Source: Calliopsis andreniformis
Lineage: Eukaryota; Arthropoda; Insecta; Hymenoptera; Andrenidae
Assembly: GCF_051401765.1 (NCBI RefSeq)
Contig: NW_027480422.1
Span: 21,656,001 to 21,720,000 of the forward strand
Length of the DNA: 64,000 nucleotides
Reading direction: 5' to 3'
A model generated the notes under the pieces. That model ran no database searches, was not told the origin of the DNA, and saw only the letters and a list, made by a program, of their open reading frames with translations. The translations under genes and the position numbers were made by a program. Shown here one piece after another: positions 50,151 through 63,361 of the stretch. Each line of letters opens with the position of its first letter. The stretch's first letter is position 1.

Positions 50151-52682
50151 TGTATTTTATGCTTCTGGCGCTGACTTCTAAGGCCCTAACTATTCGATCT
50201 GGTGGCCCAACGCCCTAGACTGAAGACTAGGTTGCCCGGAACGTAGAAATGTTCATCACCTTCACTCTGGTTGCAATTATTCCTGTTATACGATGGAAAA
50301 ACTGTTGTATTTATATGGTATTTTATGCTTCTGGCGTTGACTTCTAAGGTCCTAGCTATTCGATCTGGTTGACCAACGCCCTAGAGTGAAGCCTAGGTTG
50401 TCCGGCACGTAGAAGTGACCATCACTTTCACACTGGTTGCAATTATTCCTGTTATACGGTGGAAAAACTGTTGTATTTATTTTGTATTTTATGCTTCTGG
50501 CGTTGACTTCTTAGGCCCTAACTATTGGATCTGGTGGAGCCACGCCCTAAGGTGAAGCCTAGGTGGCTAGGGACGTAGAAATGACCATAACTTTCACACT
50601 GGTTGTAATTATTCCTGTTATACGATGGAAAAACTGTTGTATTTATATTGTATTTTATGCTTCTGGCGTTGACTCCTAAGGCCCTAACTATCCGATCTCG
50701 TGGATCAACGCTCTAGAGTGAAGCCTCGGTTGCCCGGAACGTAGAAATGACATTCACCTTCACTCTGGTTGCAATTATTCCTGTTACACGGTAGAAAAAC
50801 TGTTGCATTTTTATTGCTTTTTATGCTTCGGGCGTTGACTTCTAAGGCCCTAGCTATTCGGTCTGGTGGAGCAACGCCCAAGAGTGAAGCCTAGGTTGCC
50901 GGAAACGTAGGAATGACCATTACTTTCACACTGGTCACAATTATTCATGCTATACGATGGAAAACCTGTTGTATTCTTAATGTATTTTATGCTTCTGGCG
51001 TTGACTTCTAAGGTCCTAGCTATTCGATCTCGTGGAGCAACGCCCTAGAGTCAAGCCTAGGTTGCCTGGAACGTAGAAATGACCATTACTTTCGCACTGG
51101 TTGCAATTATACATTTTATACGATGGAAAAACTGTTGTGCTTATATTGTATCTTATTCTTCTGTCGCTGAATTCTAAGTCCTTAACTACCCGATCTCGTG
51201 GTGCAACGACCTAGACTGAAGCCTAGGTTGCCCGGAACGTAGAAATGACCATAACTTTCACACTGGTTGCTATTATTCGTTTTATACGATGGAAAAACTG
51301 CTGTACTTATATTGTATTTTATGCTTCTGGCGTTGACTTCTTAGGCCCTCACTATTCGATCTGATGGAAGAACGCCCTAGAGTGAAGCCTAGGTTGCCCG
51401 GAACGTAGAAATGTCCATCACCTTCACTCTGGTTGCAATTACTCATTTTATACGATGGAAAAACTGTTGTACTTATATGGTATTTTATGCTTCTGGAGTT
51501 GACTTCTAAGTCCGTAGCTATTAGATCTGGTGGAGCAACGCCCTAGAGTGAAGCCTAGGTTGCCCGAAACGTAGGAATTACCATTACATTCACACTGCTT
51601 ACAATTATTCATGCTATACGATGGAAAACCTGTTGTATTTTTATTGTATTTTATGCTTCGGGCGTTGACTTCTCAGGCCCTAATTATTCGATCTGGTGCA
51701 GCAACGCCCTAGAGTGAATCCTAGGTTGAACGGAACGCAGAAATGACCATTACCTTCACACTGATGGCAATTACTCATTTTATACGATGGAAAAACTGTT
51801 GTGTTTTTATTGCATTTTATGCTCCGGGCGTAGACTTCTAAGGCCCTATCTGTTCGATTTGGTAGAGCAACACCCTACAGTGAAGCCTAGGTTGCCTGGG
51901 ACGTAGAAATGACCATAACTTTCACACTGGATGCAATTATTCGTTTTATACGATTGAAAAACTGTTGTATTTACATTGTACTTTATGCTTCTGGCGTTGA
52001 CTTCTTAGGCCCTAACTATTCGATCTGGTGGTGCAACGCCCTAGGGTGAAGGCTAGGTTGCCCAGAACGTAGAAATGACCATCGCCTTCACACTGGTTGT
52101 AATTACTCCTGTCATGCGATGGAAAAACTGGTGTATCTTTATTGTGTTTTATGCTTCTGGCGTTGACTTCTTAGGCCCTAACTTTTCGATCTGGTGGGGC
52201 AACGCCGTAGAGTGAAGCCTAGGATGCCCGGAGCTCAGAAATGACCTTTACTTTCACACTGGTTGCAATTATTCCTGTTTTACGATGGAAAAACTGTTGT
52301 ATTTATTTTGTATTTGATGCACCTGGCGTCGGCTTCTTAGGCCCTAGCTATTGGATCTGGTGGAGCAGCGCCCTAGAGTGATGCCTAGGTTGTCCGGAAC
52401 GTAGAAATGACCGTTACCTTCACACTGGTTGCAGTTATTCCTGTTATATGATGGAAAAACTGTTGTATTCTTATTGTATTTTGTGCACCTAGTGTTGACG
52501 TCCTAGGCCCTAACTATTCGATCTGGTGGAGCAACGCCTCAGAGTTATATCTAGGATGGCCGGAACGTAGAAATGGCCATAACTTTAACACTGGTTGCAA
52601 TTATTCGAATTATACGATGGAAAAACTGTTGAATTTATATTGTACTTTATGCTTCTGGCGTTGACTTCATAGGCCCTAACTA

Positions 52683-53583
52683 TTCGGTCTGGTGGGCCAA
52701 CGCCCTAGAGTGAAGGCTAGGTTGACCGGAACGTAGAAATGACCATTACCTTCACACTGGTTGCAGTTATTCCTGTTATATGATGGAAAAACTGTTGTAT
52801 TCTTATTGTATTTTATGCACCTGGTGTTGACTTCCTAGGCCCTAACTATTCGATCTGGTGGAGCAACGCATCAGAGTTATATCTAGGATGGCCGGAACGT
52901 AGAAATGGCCGTCACTTTCACACAGGTTGCAATTATTCGCTTTATACGATGCAACAGCTGATGTATTTATAATGTGTTTTATGCTTCTGGCGATGACTTC
53001 TTAGGCCCTAGCTATTCGGTCTGGTGGAGCAACACCCTAGAGTGAAGCCTAGGTTGCCCGGAACCTAGAAGTGACTATCACTTTCACACTGGTTACAATT
53101 ATTCGTGTTATACGATGGAAAAACCGTTGCATTTTCATTGTATTTTATGCTTCGGGCGTTGATTTCTAAGTCCCTAACTATTCCATCTGGTGTAGCAACG
53201 CCTTAGAGTGAAGCCTAGTTTGCCCGGAACGTAGAAATGACCATAATTTTCACATCGGTTGCAACTGTTCGTTTTATACGATGGAAAAACTGTTGTACTT
53301 ATTTTGTATTTTATACTTCGGGCGTTGACTTCTAAGGCCCTAACAATTCGTTCTCGCGGAACAACGCCCTGGAGTGGAGCCTAGGTTGCCCGGAACGTAG
53401 AAATAACCATCACTTTCACACTGGTTGTAATTACTCCTGTCATGCGATGGAAAAACTGTTGTATCTTTATTGTGTTTTATGCTTCTGGCGTTGACTTCTT
53501 AGGCCCTGACCATTCGATCTGGTGGAGCAACGCCCTAGAGTGAAGCCTAGGTTGCCCGGAACGTAGAAATGACCATTACCTTC
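52683..53583 (+). repeat. ~0.9-kb block, copy 2 (offset 3983 bp)
   Basis: Second copy of 48700-49600. Differences include CTAAGTCCCTAACTATTCC for CTAAGGCCCTAACTATTCC and GGTGTAGCAACG for GGTGGAGCAACG. Confidence 0.85.
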
Positions 53584-54234
53584 ACACTGATTGCAATTAT
53601 TCATTTTATACGATGGAAAAACTGTTGTATTTTTATTGTATTTTATGCTTCGGGCGTTGACTTCTAAGGACCTAACTATTCGCTCTGGTGGAGCATCGCC
53701 CTAGAGTCAAGCCTAGGTTGCCAGGAACGTAGAAATGAGCATCACCTTCACACCGGTTGCAATTATTCGTGTTATACGAAGGAAAAACTGTTGTACTTGT
53801 TTTGCATTTTATGCTTCTGGCGTTGACTTCTCAGTCCCTTACTATTGGATCTGGTGGAACAACGCCCTAGAGTGGAGCCTAGGTGGCCCGGTACGTAGAA
53901 ATGACAATTACCTTCACACTGGTTGCAGTTATTCCTGTTATATGATGGAAAAACTGTTGTATTCTTATTGTATTTTATGCTTCTGGCGTTGACTTCTTAG
54001 GCCCTAACTATTCGATCTGGTGGAGGAACGCCCTAGAGTGAAGGCTAGGTTGCCCGGAACGTAGAAATGTCCATCACTTTCACACTGGTTGTAATTACTC
54101 CTGTAATGCGATGGAAAAACTGTTGTATCTTTATTGTGTTTTATGCTTCTGGCGTTGACTAATTAGGCCCTGATCATTCGATCTGGTGGAGCAACGCCCT
54201 AGAGCGAAGCCTAGGTTGCCCGGAACGTAGAAAT
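53571..54234 (+). repeat. 4-monomer unit, copy 1 (664 bp)
   Basis: Four monomers: ACCATTACC with CTGATTGCAATTATTC; ATGAGCATCACCTTCACACC (53735); ACAATTACC with TATATGATGG; TGTCCATCAC with CTGTAATGCG. Followed by a tandem partial copy at offset 664 bp. Confidence 0.8.
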
Positions 54235-54660
54235 GACCATTACCTTCACACTGATTGCAATTATTCATTTTATGCGATGGAAAAACTGTTGTATTTTTAT
54301 TGTATTTTATGCTTCGGGCGTTGACTTCTAAGGACCTAACTATTCGCTCTGGTGGAGCATCGCCCTAGAGTCAAGCCTAGGTTGCCAGGAACGTAGAAAT
54401 GAGCATCACCTTCACACCGGTTGCAATTATTCGTGTTATACGAAGGAAAAACTGTTGTACTTGTTTTGCATTTTATGCTTCTGGCGTTGACTTCTCAGTC
54501 CCTTACTATTGGATCTGGTGGAACAACGCCCTAGAGTGGAGCCTAGGTGGCCCGGTACGTAGAAAGGACCATTACCTTCACACTGGTTGCAGTTATTCCT
54601 GTTATATGATGGAAAAACTGTTGTATCTTTATTGTATTTTATACTTCGGGCGTTGACTTC
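54235..54660 (+). repeat. 4-monomer unit, partial copy 2
   Basis: Repeats the first part of 53571-54234, with ATGAGCATC at 54399, before changing to the GTATCTTTATTG, ATACTTCGGGCG type. Confidence 0.78.
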
Positions 54661-57053
54661 TAAGGTCCTAACTATTCGATCTGGTGGAGCAACGCCGTAG
54701 AGCCAAGCCTAGGTTGCCAGGAACGTAGAAATGACCATCACCTTCACACCGGTTGCAATTATTCGTGTTATGCGAAGGAAAATCTGTTGTACTTGTTTTG
54801 TATTTTATGCTTCTGGCGTTGACTTCTCAGTCCCTTACTATTGGATCTGGTGGAACAACGCCCTAGAGTGAAGCCTAGGTTGCCCGGAACCTAGAAGTGA
54901 CTATCACTTTCACACTGGTTGCAATTATTCGTGTTATACGATGGAAAAACCGTTGCATTTTCATTGTATTTTATGCTTCGGGCGTTGACTTCTAAGGCCC
55001 TAACTATTCCGTCTGGTGGAGCAACGCCCTAGAGTGAAGCCTAGGTTGCCCGGAACGTAGAAATGACCATAATCTTCACATCGGTTTCAATTATTCGTTT
55101 TATACGATGGAAAAACTGTTGCATTTGTTTTGTATTTTACGCTTCTGGCGTTGACTTCTAAGGCCCTAACAATTCGTTCTGGCAGAACAACGCCCTAGAG
55201 TGAAGCCTAGGTTGCCCGGAACGTAGAAATGACCATCACTGTCACACTGGTTGCAATTACTCGTGTTATACGATGGAAAAACCGTTGCATTTTCATTGTA
55301 TTTTATGCTTCGGGCGTTGACTTCTAAGGCCCTAACTATTCCGTCTGGTGGAGCAGCGCCCTAGAGTGAAGCCTAGGTTGCCCGGAACGTAGAAATGACC
55401 ATAATTTTCACATCGGTTGCAATTATTCGTTTTATACGATGGAAAAACTGTTGCATTTGTTTTGTATTTTACGCTTCTGGCGTTGACTTCTAAGGCCCTA
55501 ACAATTCGATCTGGCGGAACAACGCCCTAGAGTGAAGCCTAGGTTGCCCGGAACGTAGAAATGACCATCACTGTCACACTGGTTGCAATTACTCCTGTTA
55601 TACGATGGAAAAACTGTTGTATCTTTATTGTATTTTATGCTTCGGGCGTTGACTTCTAAGGCCCTAACTATTCGATCTGGTGGAGCAACGCCCTAGAGCC
55701 AAGCCTAGTTTGCCCGGAACGTAGATATGGCCATTACTTTCACACTGGATGCAATTATTCGTTTTATACGATGGAAAAACTGTTGTATTTATTCTGTATT
55801 TTATGCTTCGGGCGTTGACTTCTAAGGCCCTAAATATTCTATCTGGTGGAGCAACGCCCTAGAGTGAAGCCTAGGTTGCCCGGAACGTAGAAATGACCAT
55901 TACCTTCACACTGATTGCAATTATTCATTTTATACGATGGAAAAACTGTTGTATTTTTATTATATTTTTGCTTCGGGCGTTGACTTCTAAGGACCTAACT
56001 ATTCGCTCTGGTGGAGCATCGCCCTAGAGTCAAGCCTAGGTTGCCAGGAACGTAGAAATGAGCATCACCTTCACACCGGTTTCAATTATTCGTGTTATAC
56101 GAAGGAAAAACTGTTGTACTTGTTTTGTATTTTATGCTTCTGGCGTTGACTTCTCAGTCCCTTACTATTGGATCTGGTGGAACAACGCTCTAGAGTGGAG
56201 CCTAGGTGGCCCGGTACGTAGAAATGACCATTACCTTCACACTGGTTGCAGTTATTCCTGTTATATGATGGAAAAACTGTTGTATTCTTATTGTATTTTA
56301 TGCACATGGTGATGACTTCCTAGGCCCTAACTATTCGATCTGGTGGAGCAACGCCTCAGAGTTATATCTAGGATGGCCGGAACGTAGAAATGGCCGTCAC
56401 TTTCACACAGGTTGCAATTATTCGCTTTATACGATGCAACATCTGATGTATTTATATTGTGTTTTATGCTTCTGGCGATGACTTCTTAGACCCTAGCTAT
56501 TCGATCTGGTGGAGCAACACCCTAGAGTGAAGCCTAGGTTGCCCGGAACATAGAAGTGACTATCACTTTCACACTGGTTGCAATTATTCGTGTTATACGA
56601 TGGAAAAACCGTTGCATTTTCATTGCATTTTATTATTCGGGCGTTGATTTCTAAGGCCCTAACTATTCCATCTGGTGGAGCAACGCCCTAGAGTGAAGCC
56701 TAGGTTGCCCGGAACGTAGAAATGACCATAATTTTCACATCGGTTGCAATTATTCGTTTTATACGATGGAAAAACTGTTGCATTTGTTTTGTATTTTACG
56801 CTTCTGTCGTTGACTTCTAAGGCCATAACAATTCGTTCTGGCGGAACAACGCCCTAGAGTGAAGCCTAGGTTGCCCGAAACGTAGAAATGACCATCACTT
56901 TCACACTGGTTGTAATTAGTCCTGTAATGCGATGGAAAAACTGTTGTATCTTTATTGTGTTTTATGCTTCTGGCGTTGACTTCTTAGGCCCTGACCATTC
57001 GATCTGATGGAGCAACGCCCTAGAGCGAAGCCTAGGTTGCCCGGAACGTAGAA
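54661..57053 (+). repeat. Flank monomers with CATCGGTTGCAATTATTCG types
   Basis: About 14 units. Alternation of AACCGTTGCATTTTCATTG and CTGTTGCATTTGTTTTG monomers is seen near 54900-55560. The ATGAGCATCACC monomer recurs at 56058 (offset 1659 from 54399). Nothing other than satellite is present. Confidence 0.78.
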
Positions 57054-57883
57054 ATGACCATTACCTTCACACTGATTGCAATTATTCATTTTATACGATG
57101 GAAAAACTGTTGTATTTTTATTGTATTTTATGCTTCGGGCGTTGACTTCTAAGGACCTAACTATTCGCTCTGGTGGAGCATCGCCCTAGAGTCAAGCCTA
57201 GGTTGCCAGGAACGTAGAAATGAGCATCACCTTCACACCGGTTGCAATTATTCGTGTTATACGAAGGAAAAACTGTTGTACTTGTTTTGCATTTTATGCT
57301 TCTGGCGTTGACTTCTCAGTCCCTTACTATTGGATCTGGTGGAACAACGCCCTAGAGTGGAGCCTAGGTGGCCCGGTACGTAGAAATGACCATTCCCTTC
57401 ACACTGGTTGCAGTTATTCCTGTTATATGATGGAAAAACTGTTGTATTCTTATTGTATTTTATGCACCTGGTGATGACTTCCTAGGCCCTAACTATTCGA
57501 TCTGGTGGAGCAACGCATCAGAGTTATATCTAGGATGGCCGGAACGTAGAAATGGCCGTCACTTTCACACAGGTTGCAATTATTCGCTTTATACGATGCT
57601 GCAGCTGACGTATTTATATTGTGTTTTATTCTTCTGGCGATGACTTCTTAGGCCCTAGCTATTCGATTTGGTGGTGCAACGCCCTAGAGCCAAGCCTAGG
57701 TTGCCCGGAACGTAGATATGGCCATTACTTTCACACTGGATGCAATTATTCGTTTTATACGATGGAAAAACTGTTGTATTTATTCTGTATTTTATGTTTC
57801 GGGCGTTGACTTCTAAGGCCCTAAATATTCTATCTGGTGGAGCAACGCCCAAGAGTGAAGCCTAGGTTGCCCGGAACGTAGAA
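57054..57883 (+). repeat. 5-monomer unit, copy 1 (830 bp)
   Basis: Monomers: ACCATTACC with CTGATTGCAATT; ATGAGCATCACC (57220); ACCATTCCCTTCAC; ATGGCCGTCAC; ATATGGCCATTAC. A tandem copy starts 830 bp later. Confidence 0.8.
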
Positions 57884-58395
57884 ATGACCATTACCTTCAC
57901 ACTGATTGCAATTATTCATTTTATACGATGGAAAAACTGTTGTATCTTTATTGTATTTTATGCTTCGTGCGTTGACTTCTAAGGACCTAACTATTCGCTC
58001 TGGTGGAGCATCGCCCTAGAGTCAAGCCTACGTTGCCAGGAACGTAGAAATGAGCATCACCTTCACACCGGTTGCAATTATTCGTGTTATACGAAGGAAA
58101 AACTGTTGTACTTGTTTTGCATTTTATGCTTCTGGCGTTGACTTCTCAGTCCCTTACTATTGGATCTGGTGGAACAACGCCCTAGAGTGGAGCCTAGGTG
58201 GCCCGGTACGTAGAAATGACCATTCCCTTCACACTGGTTGCAGTTATTCCTGTTATATGATGGAAAAACTGTTGTATTCTTATTGTATTTTATGCACCTG
58301 GTGATGACTTCCTAGGCCCTAACTATTCGATCTGGTGGAGCAACGCCTCAGAGTTATATCTAGGATGGTCGGAACGTAGAAATGGCCGTCACTTT
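57884..58395 (+). repeat. 5-monomer unit, partial copy 2
   Basis: Repeats the first three monomers of 57054-57883, including ATGAGCATCACC at 58050 and ACCATTCCCTTCAC. It leaves the pattern in the ATGGCCGTCAC monomer, which continues with ATTACTCCTGTTATACG. Confidence 0.78.
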
Positions 58396-59539
58396 CACAC
58401 TGGTTGCAATTACTCCTGTTATACGATGGAAAAACTGTTGTATCTTTATTGTATTTTATGCTTCGGGCGTTGACTTCTAAGGCCCTAACTATTCCGTCTG
58501 GTGGAGCAACGCCCTAGAGTGAAGCCTAGGTTGCCCGGAACGTAGAAATGACCATAATTTTCACATCGGTTGCAATTATTCGTTTTATACGATGGAAAAA
58601 CTGTTGCATTTGTTTAGTATTTTACGCTTCTGGCGTTGACTTCTAAGGCCCTAACAGTTCGTTCTGGCGGAACAACGCCCTAGAGTGAATCCTAGGTTGA
58701 ACGGAACGCAGAGATGACCATTACCTTCACACTGATGGCTATTACTCATTTTATACGATGGAAAAACTGTTGTATTTTTATTGTATTTTATGCTCCGGGC
58801 GTAGACTTCTAAGGCCCTATCTATTCGATTTGGTAGAGCAGCACCCTACAGTGAAGCCTAGGTTGCCTGGAACGTAGAAATGGCTATCACTTTCACACGG
58901 GTCGCAATTATTCGTGTCATACGATGGAAAAACCGTTGCATTTTCATTGTATTTTATGCTTCGGGCGTTGACTTCTTAGGCCCTAACTATTCGATCTGGT
59001 GGACAAACGCCCTAGAGTGAAGCCTAGGCTGCACGGAACGTAGAAATGACCATTACTTTCTCACTGTTTGCAATTATTCATATTATACGATGCAAAAACT
59101 GTTGTATTCTTATTGTATGTTATGCACCTGGTGTTGACTTCCTAGGCCCTAACTATTCGATCTGGTGGAGCAACGCATCAGGGTTATATCTAGGATGGCC
59201 GGAACGTAGAAATGACCATTACCTTCACACTGGTTGCAGTTATTCCTATTATACGTTGGAAAAACTGTTGTATTTTTATTGTATTATATGCTTCGGGCGT
59301 TGACTTCTCAGGCCCTAACTATTCGACCTGATGCAGCAATGCCCTAAAGTGAATCCTAGGTTACACGGAACGTAGAAGTGACCATTACTTTCACACTGTT
59401 TGCAATTATTCAAATTATACGATGCAAAAACTGTTGTATTTACATTGTATTTTATGCTTCTGGCGTTGACTTCTAAGGACCTAACTATTCGCTCTGGTGG
59501 AGCAACGCCGTAGAGTCAAGCCTAGGTTGCCAGGAACGT

Positions 59540-60060
59540 AGAAATGACCATCACTTTCACACTGGTTACAATTACTCCTGTTATACGATGGAAAAACTGT
59601 TGTACCTTTATTGTATTCTATGCTTCGGTCGTTGACTTCTAAGGCCCTAACACTTCGATCTGGTGGAGCAACGCCCTAGAGCCAAGCCTAGGTTGCCCCG
59701 AACGTAGATATGGCCACTACTTTCACACTGGATGCAATTATTCGTTTTGTACGATGGAAAAAATGTTGTATTTATTCTCTATTTTATGCTTCGGGCGTTG
59801 ACTTCTAAGGCCCTAACTATTCGATCTGGTGGAGGAACGCCCTAGAGTCAAGCCTAAGTTGCCCGGAACGTAGAAATGACCATAACTTTCACACTGGTTG
59901 CAATTATTCGTTTTATACGATGTAAAAACTGTTGAATTTCTTTTGTATTTTATGCTTCTGGCGTTGACTTCATAGGCCCTAACTATTCGATCTGGTGGGC
60001 CAACGCCCTAGAGTGAAGCCTAGGTTTCCCGGAACGTAGGAATGACCATTAGCTTCACAC
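59540..60060 (+). repeat. Three-monomer block, copy 1 (offset 3153 bp)
   Basis: Repeated at about 62693-63213 (19 x 166 - 1). Shared marks: GGTTACAATTACTCCTG, GTACCTTTATTGTATTCTATG, GCCCCGAACGTAGATATGGCC, TTATTCTCTATTTTATG, CAAGCCTAAGTTGCCC and TGAATTTCTTTTG. Confidence 0.8.
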
Positions 60061-62202
60061 TGGTTGCTGTTATTCCTGTTATACGATGGAAAAACTGTTG
60101 TATTTTTATTGTATTATATGCTTCGGGCGTTGACTTCTCAGGCCCTAATTATTCGATCTGGTGCAGCAACGCCCTAGAGTGAATCCTAGGTTGAACGGAA
60201 CGCAGAAATGACCATAACTTTCACACTGCTTGCAATTATTCGTTTTATACGATGGAAAAACTGTTGTATTTATTTTGTATTTTATGCTTCTGGCGTTGAC
60301 TTCATAGGCCCTAACTATTCGATCTGGTGGGCCAACGCCCTAGAGTGAAGCGCAGGTTGCCCGGAACGTAGGAATGACCATTAGCTTCACACTGGTTGCA
60401 ATTATTCCTGTTATACGATGGAAGAACTGTTGCATTCTTATTGTATTTTATGCACCTGGTGTTGACTTCTTAGGCCCTAACTATTCGATCTGGTGGAGCA
60501 ACGCCCTAGAGTGAAGGCTAGGTTGCCCGGAACGTAGAAATGACCATTACCATCACACTGGTTGCTGTTATTCCTGTTATACGATGGAAAAACTGTTGTA
60601 TTTTTATTGTATTATATGCTTCGGGCGTTGACTTCTCAGGCCCTAATTATTCGATCTGGTGCAGCAACGCCCTAGAGTGAATCCTAGGTTGAACGGAACG
60701 CAGAAATGGCCATTACCTTCACACTGATGGTAATTACTCATTTTATACGATGGAAAAACTGTTGTATTTTTATTGTATTTTATGCTCCGGGCGTAGACTT
60801 CTAAGGACCTAACTATTCGCTCTGGTGGAGCTTCGCCCTAGAGTCAAGCCTACGTTGCCAGGAACGTAGAAATGAGCATCACCTTCACACCGGTTGCAAT
60901 TATTCGTGTTATACGAAGGAAAAACTGTTGTACTTGTTTTGCATTTTATGCTTCTGGCGTTGACTTCTCAGTCCCTTACTATTGGATCTGGTGGAACAAG
61001 GCCCTAGAGTGGAGCCTAGGTGGCCCGGTACGTAGAAATGACCATTACCTTCACACTGGTTGCAGTTATTCCTGTTATATGATGGAAAAACTGTTGTATT
61101 CTTATTGTATTTTATGCACCTGGTGATGACTTCCTAGGCCCTAACTATTCGATCTGGTGGAGCAACGCCTCAGAGTTATATCTAGGATGGCCGGAACGTA
61201 GAAATGGCCGTCACTTTCACACTGGTTGCAATTACTCCTGTTATACGATGGAAAAACTGTTGTATCTTTATTGTATTTTATGCTTCGTGCGTTGACTTCT
61301 AATGTCCTAACTATTCGATCTGGTGGAGCAACGCCCTAGAGCCAAGCCTATGTTGCCAGGAACGTAGAAATGACCACCACCTTCACACCGGTTGCAATTA
61401 TTCGTGTTATGCGAAGGAAACACTGTTGTACTTGTTTTGTATTTTATGCTTCTGGCGTTGACTTCTCAGTCCCTTACTCTTGGATCTGGTGGAGCAACGC
61501 CTCAGAGTTATATCTAGGATGGCCGGAACGTAGAAATGGCCGTCACTTTCACACTGGTTGCAATTATTCGCTTTATACGATGCAACAGCTGATGTATTTA
61601 TATTTTGTTTTATGCTTCTGGCGATGACTTCTTAGGCCCTATCTATTCGATCTGGTGGAGCAACACCCTAGAGTGAAGCCTAGGTTGCCCGGAACCTAGA
61701 AGTGACTATCACTTTCACACTGGTTGCAATTATTCGTTTTATACGATGGAAAAACTGTTGTATTTTTATTGTATTTTATGCTCCGGGCGTAGACTTCTAA
61801 GGCCCTATCTATTCGATTTGGTAGAGCAACACACTACAGTGAAGCCTAGGTTGCCTGGAACGTAGAAATGGCTATCACTTTCACACGGGTCGCAATTATT
61901 CGTGTCATACGATGGAAAAACCGTTGCATTTTCATTGTATTTTATGCTTCGGGCGTTGACTTCTTAGGCCCTAACTATTCGATCTGGTGGAGCAACGCCC
62001 TAGAGTGAAGGCTAGGTTGTCCGGAACGTAGAAATGACCATCACTTTCACACTGGTTGTAATTACTCCTGTAATGCGATGCAAAAACTGTTGTATTTTTA
62101 TTGTATTATATGCTTCGGGCGTTGACTTCTTAGGCCCGAACAATTCGATCTGGTGGACAAACGCCCTAGTGTGAAGCCTAGGTTGCACGGAACGTAGAAA
62201 TG

Positions 62203-62536
62203 ACCATTACTTTCACACTGTTTGCAATTATTCATATTATACAATGGAAAAACTGTTGAATTTATCTTGTATTTTATGCTTCTGGCGTTGACTTCATAGG
62301 CCCTAACTATTCGATCTGGTGGGCCAACGCCCTAGAGTGAAGCCTAGGTTGCCCGGAACGTAGAAATGACCATAACTTTAACACTGGTTGCAATTATTCG
62401 AATTATACGATGGAAAAACTGTTGAATTTATCTTGTATTTTATGCTTCTGGCGTTGACTTCATAGGCCCTAACTATTCGATCTGGTGGGCCAACGCCCTA
62501 GAGTGAAGCCTAGGTTGCCCGGAACGTAGAAATGAC
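62203..62536 (+). repeat. Adjacent near-identical monomers (166-bp tandem pair)
   Basis: The second halves of two neighbouring monomers are the same (TTGAATTTATCTTG, GACTTCATAGGCCC, GGTGGGCCAACGCCC, GAAGCCTAGGTTGCCCGG) at an offset of about 166-167 bp. The first halves differ (ACTGTTTGCAATTATTC, CATATTATACAATGG versus TTAACACTGG, GAATTATACGATGG). It is a single-monomer duplication or conversion limited to part of the unit. Confidence 0.7.
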
Positions 62537-62692
62537 CATTACCTTCACACTGGTTGCAATTATTCCTGTTATACAATGGAAGAACTGTTGTATTTTCATT
62601 GTATTTTATGCTTCGGGCGTTGACTTCTAAGGCCCTATCTATTCCGCCTGGTGGAGCAACGCCCTAGAGTGAACCCTAGGTTGCCCGGAACG

Positions 62693-63213
62693 TAGAAATG
62701 ACCATCACTTTCACACTGGTTACAATTACTCCTGTTATACGATGGAAAAACTGTTGTACCTTTATTGTATTCTATGCTTCGAGCGTCGACTTCTAAGTTC
62801 CTAACACTTCCATCTGGTGGAGCAACGCCCTAGAGCCAAGCCTAGGTTGCCCCGAACGTAGATATGGCCACTACTTTCACACTGGATGCAATCATTCGTT
62901 TTATACGATGGAAAAACTGTTGTATTTATTCTCTATTTTATGCTTCGGGCGTTGACTTCTAAGGCCCCAACTATTCGATCTGGTGGAGGAACGCCCTAGA
63001 CTCAAGCCTAAGTTGCCCGGAACGTAGAAATGACCATAACAGTCACACTGGTTGCAATTATTCGTTTTATACGATGGAAAAACTGTTGAATTTCTTTTGT
63101 ATTTTATGCTTCTGGCGTTGACTTCATAGGCCCTAACTATTCGATCTGGTTGGCCAACGTCCTAGAGTGAAGCCTAGGTTGCCCTGAACGTAGAAATGAC
63201 CATTAGCTTCACA
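62693..63213 (+). repeat. Three-monomer block, copy 2 (offset 3153 bp)
   Basis: Second copy of 59540-60060. Differences include CTAAGTTCCTAACACTTCC for CTAAGGCCCTAACACTTCG and GTTGGCCAACGTCC for GTGGGCCAACGCCC. Confidence 0.8.
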
Positions 63214-63361
63214 CTGGTTGCAATTATTCCTGTTATACGATGGAAGAACTGTTGTATTTTTCTTGTATTTTATGCTTCTGGCGTTGACTTCTTAGTCCCT
63301 AACTATTCGATCGGGTGGAGCAACGCCCTAGAGTGAAGCCTAGGTTGCACGGAACGTGGAA

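Larger units (their letters stand above)
46741..53570 (+). repeat. Right flank, diverged monomers
   Basis: About 41 units with frequent private changes, including one single-base insertion (GAACGTTAGAAATG near 47420). Recurrent types not seen on the left include GAACGTCCAAGAG with CCTATGTTGCCC, ATGCACCTGGTGTTGAC with TATATGATGG, and ATGGCCGTCACTTTC with GATGCAACAGCTGATG. Some of these form the duplicated blocks listed next. No other content. Confidence 0.85.
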
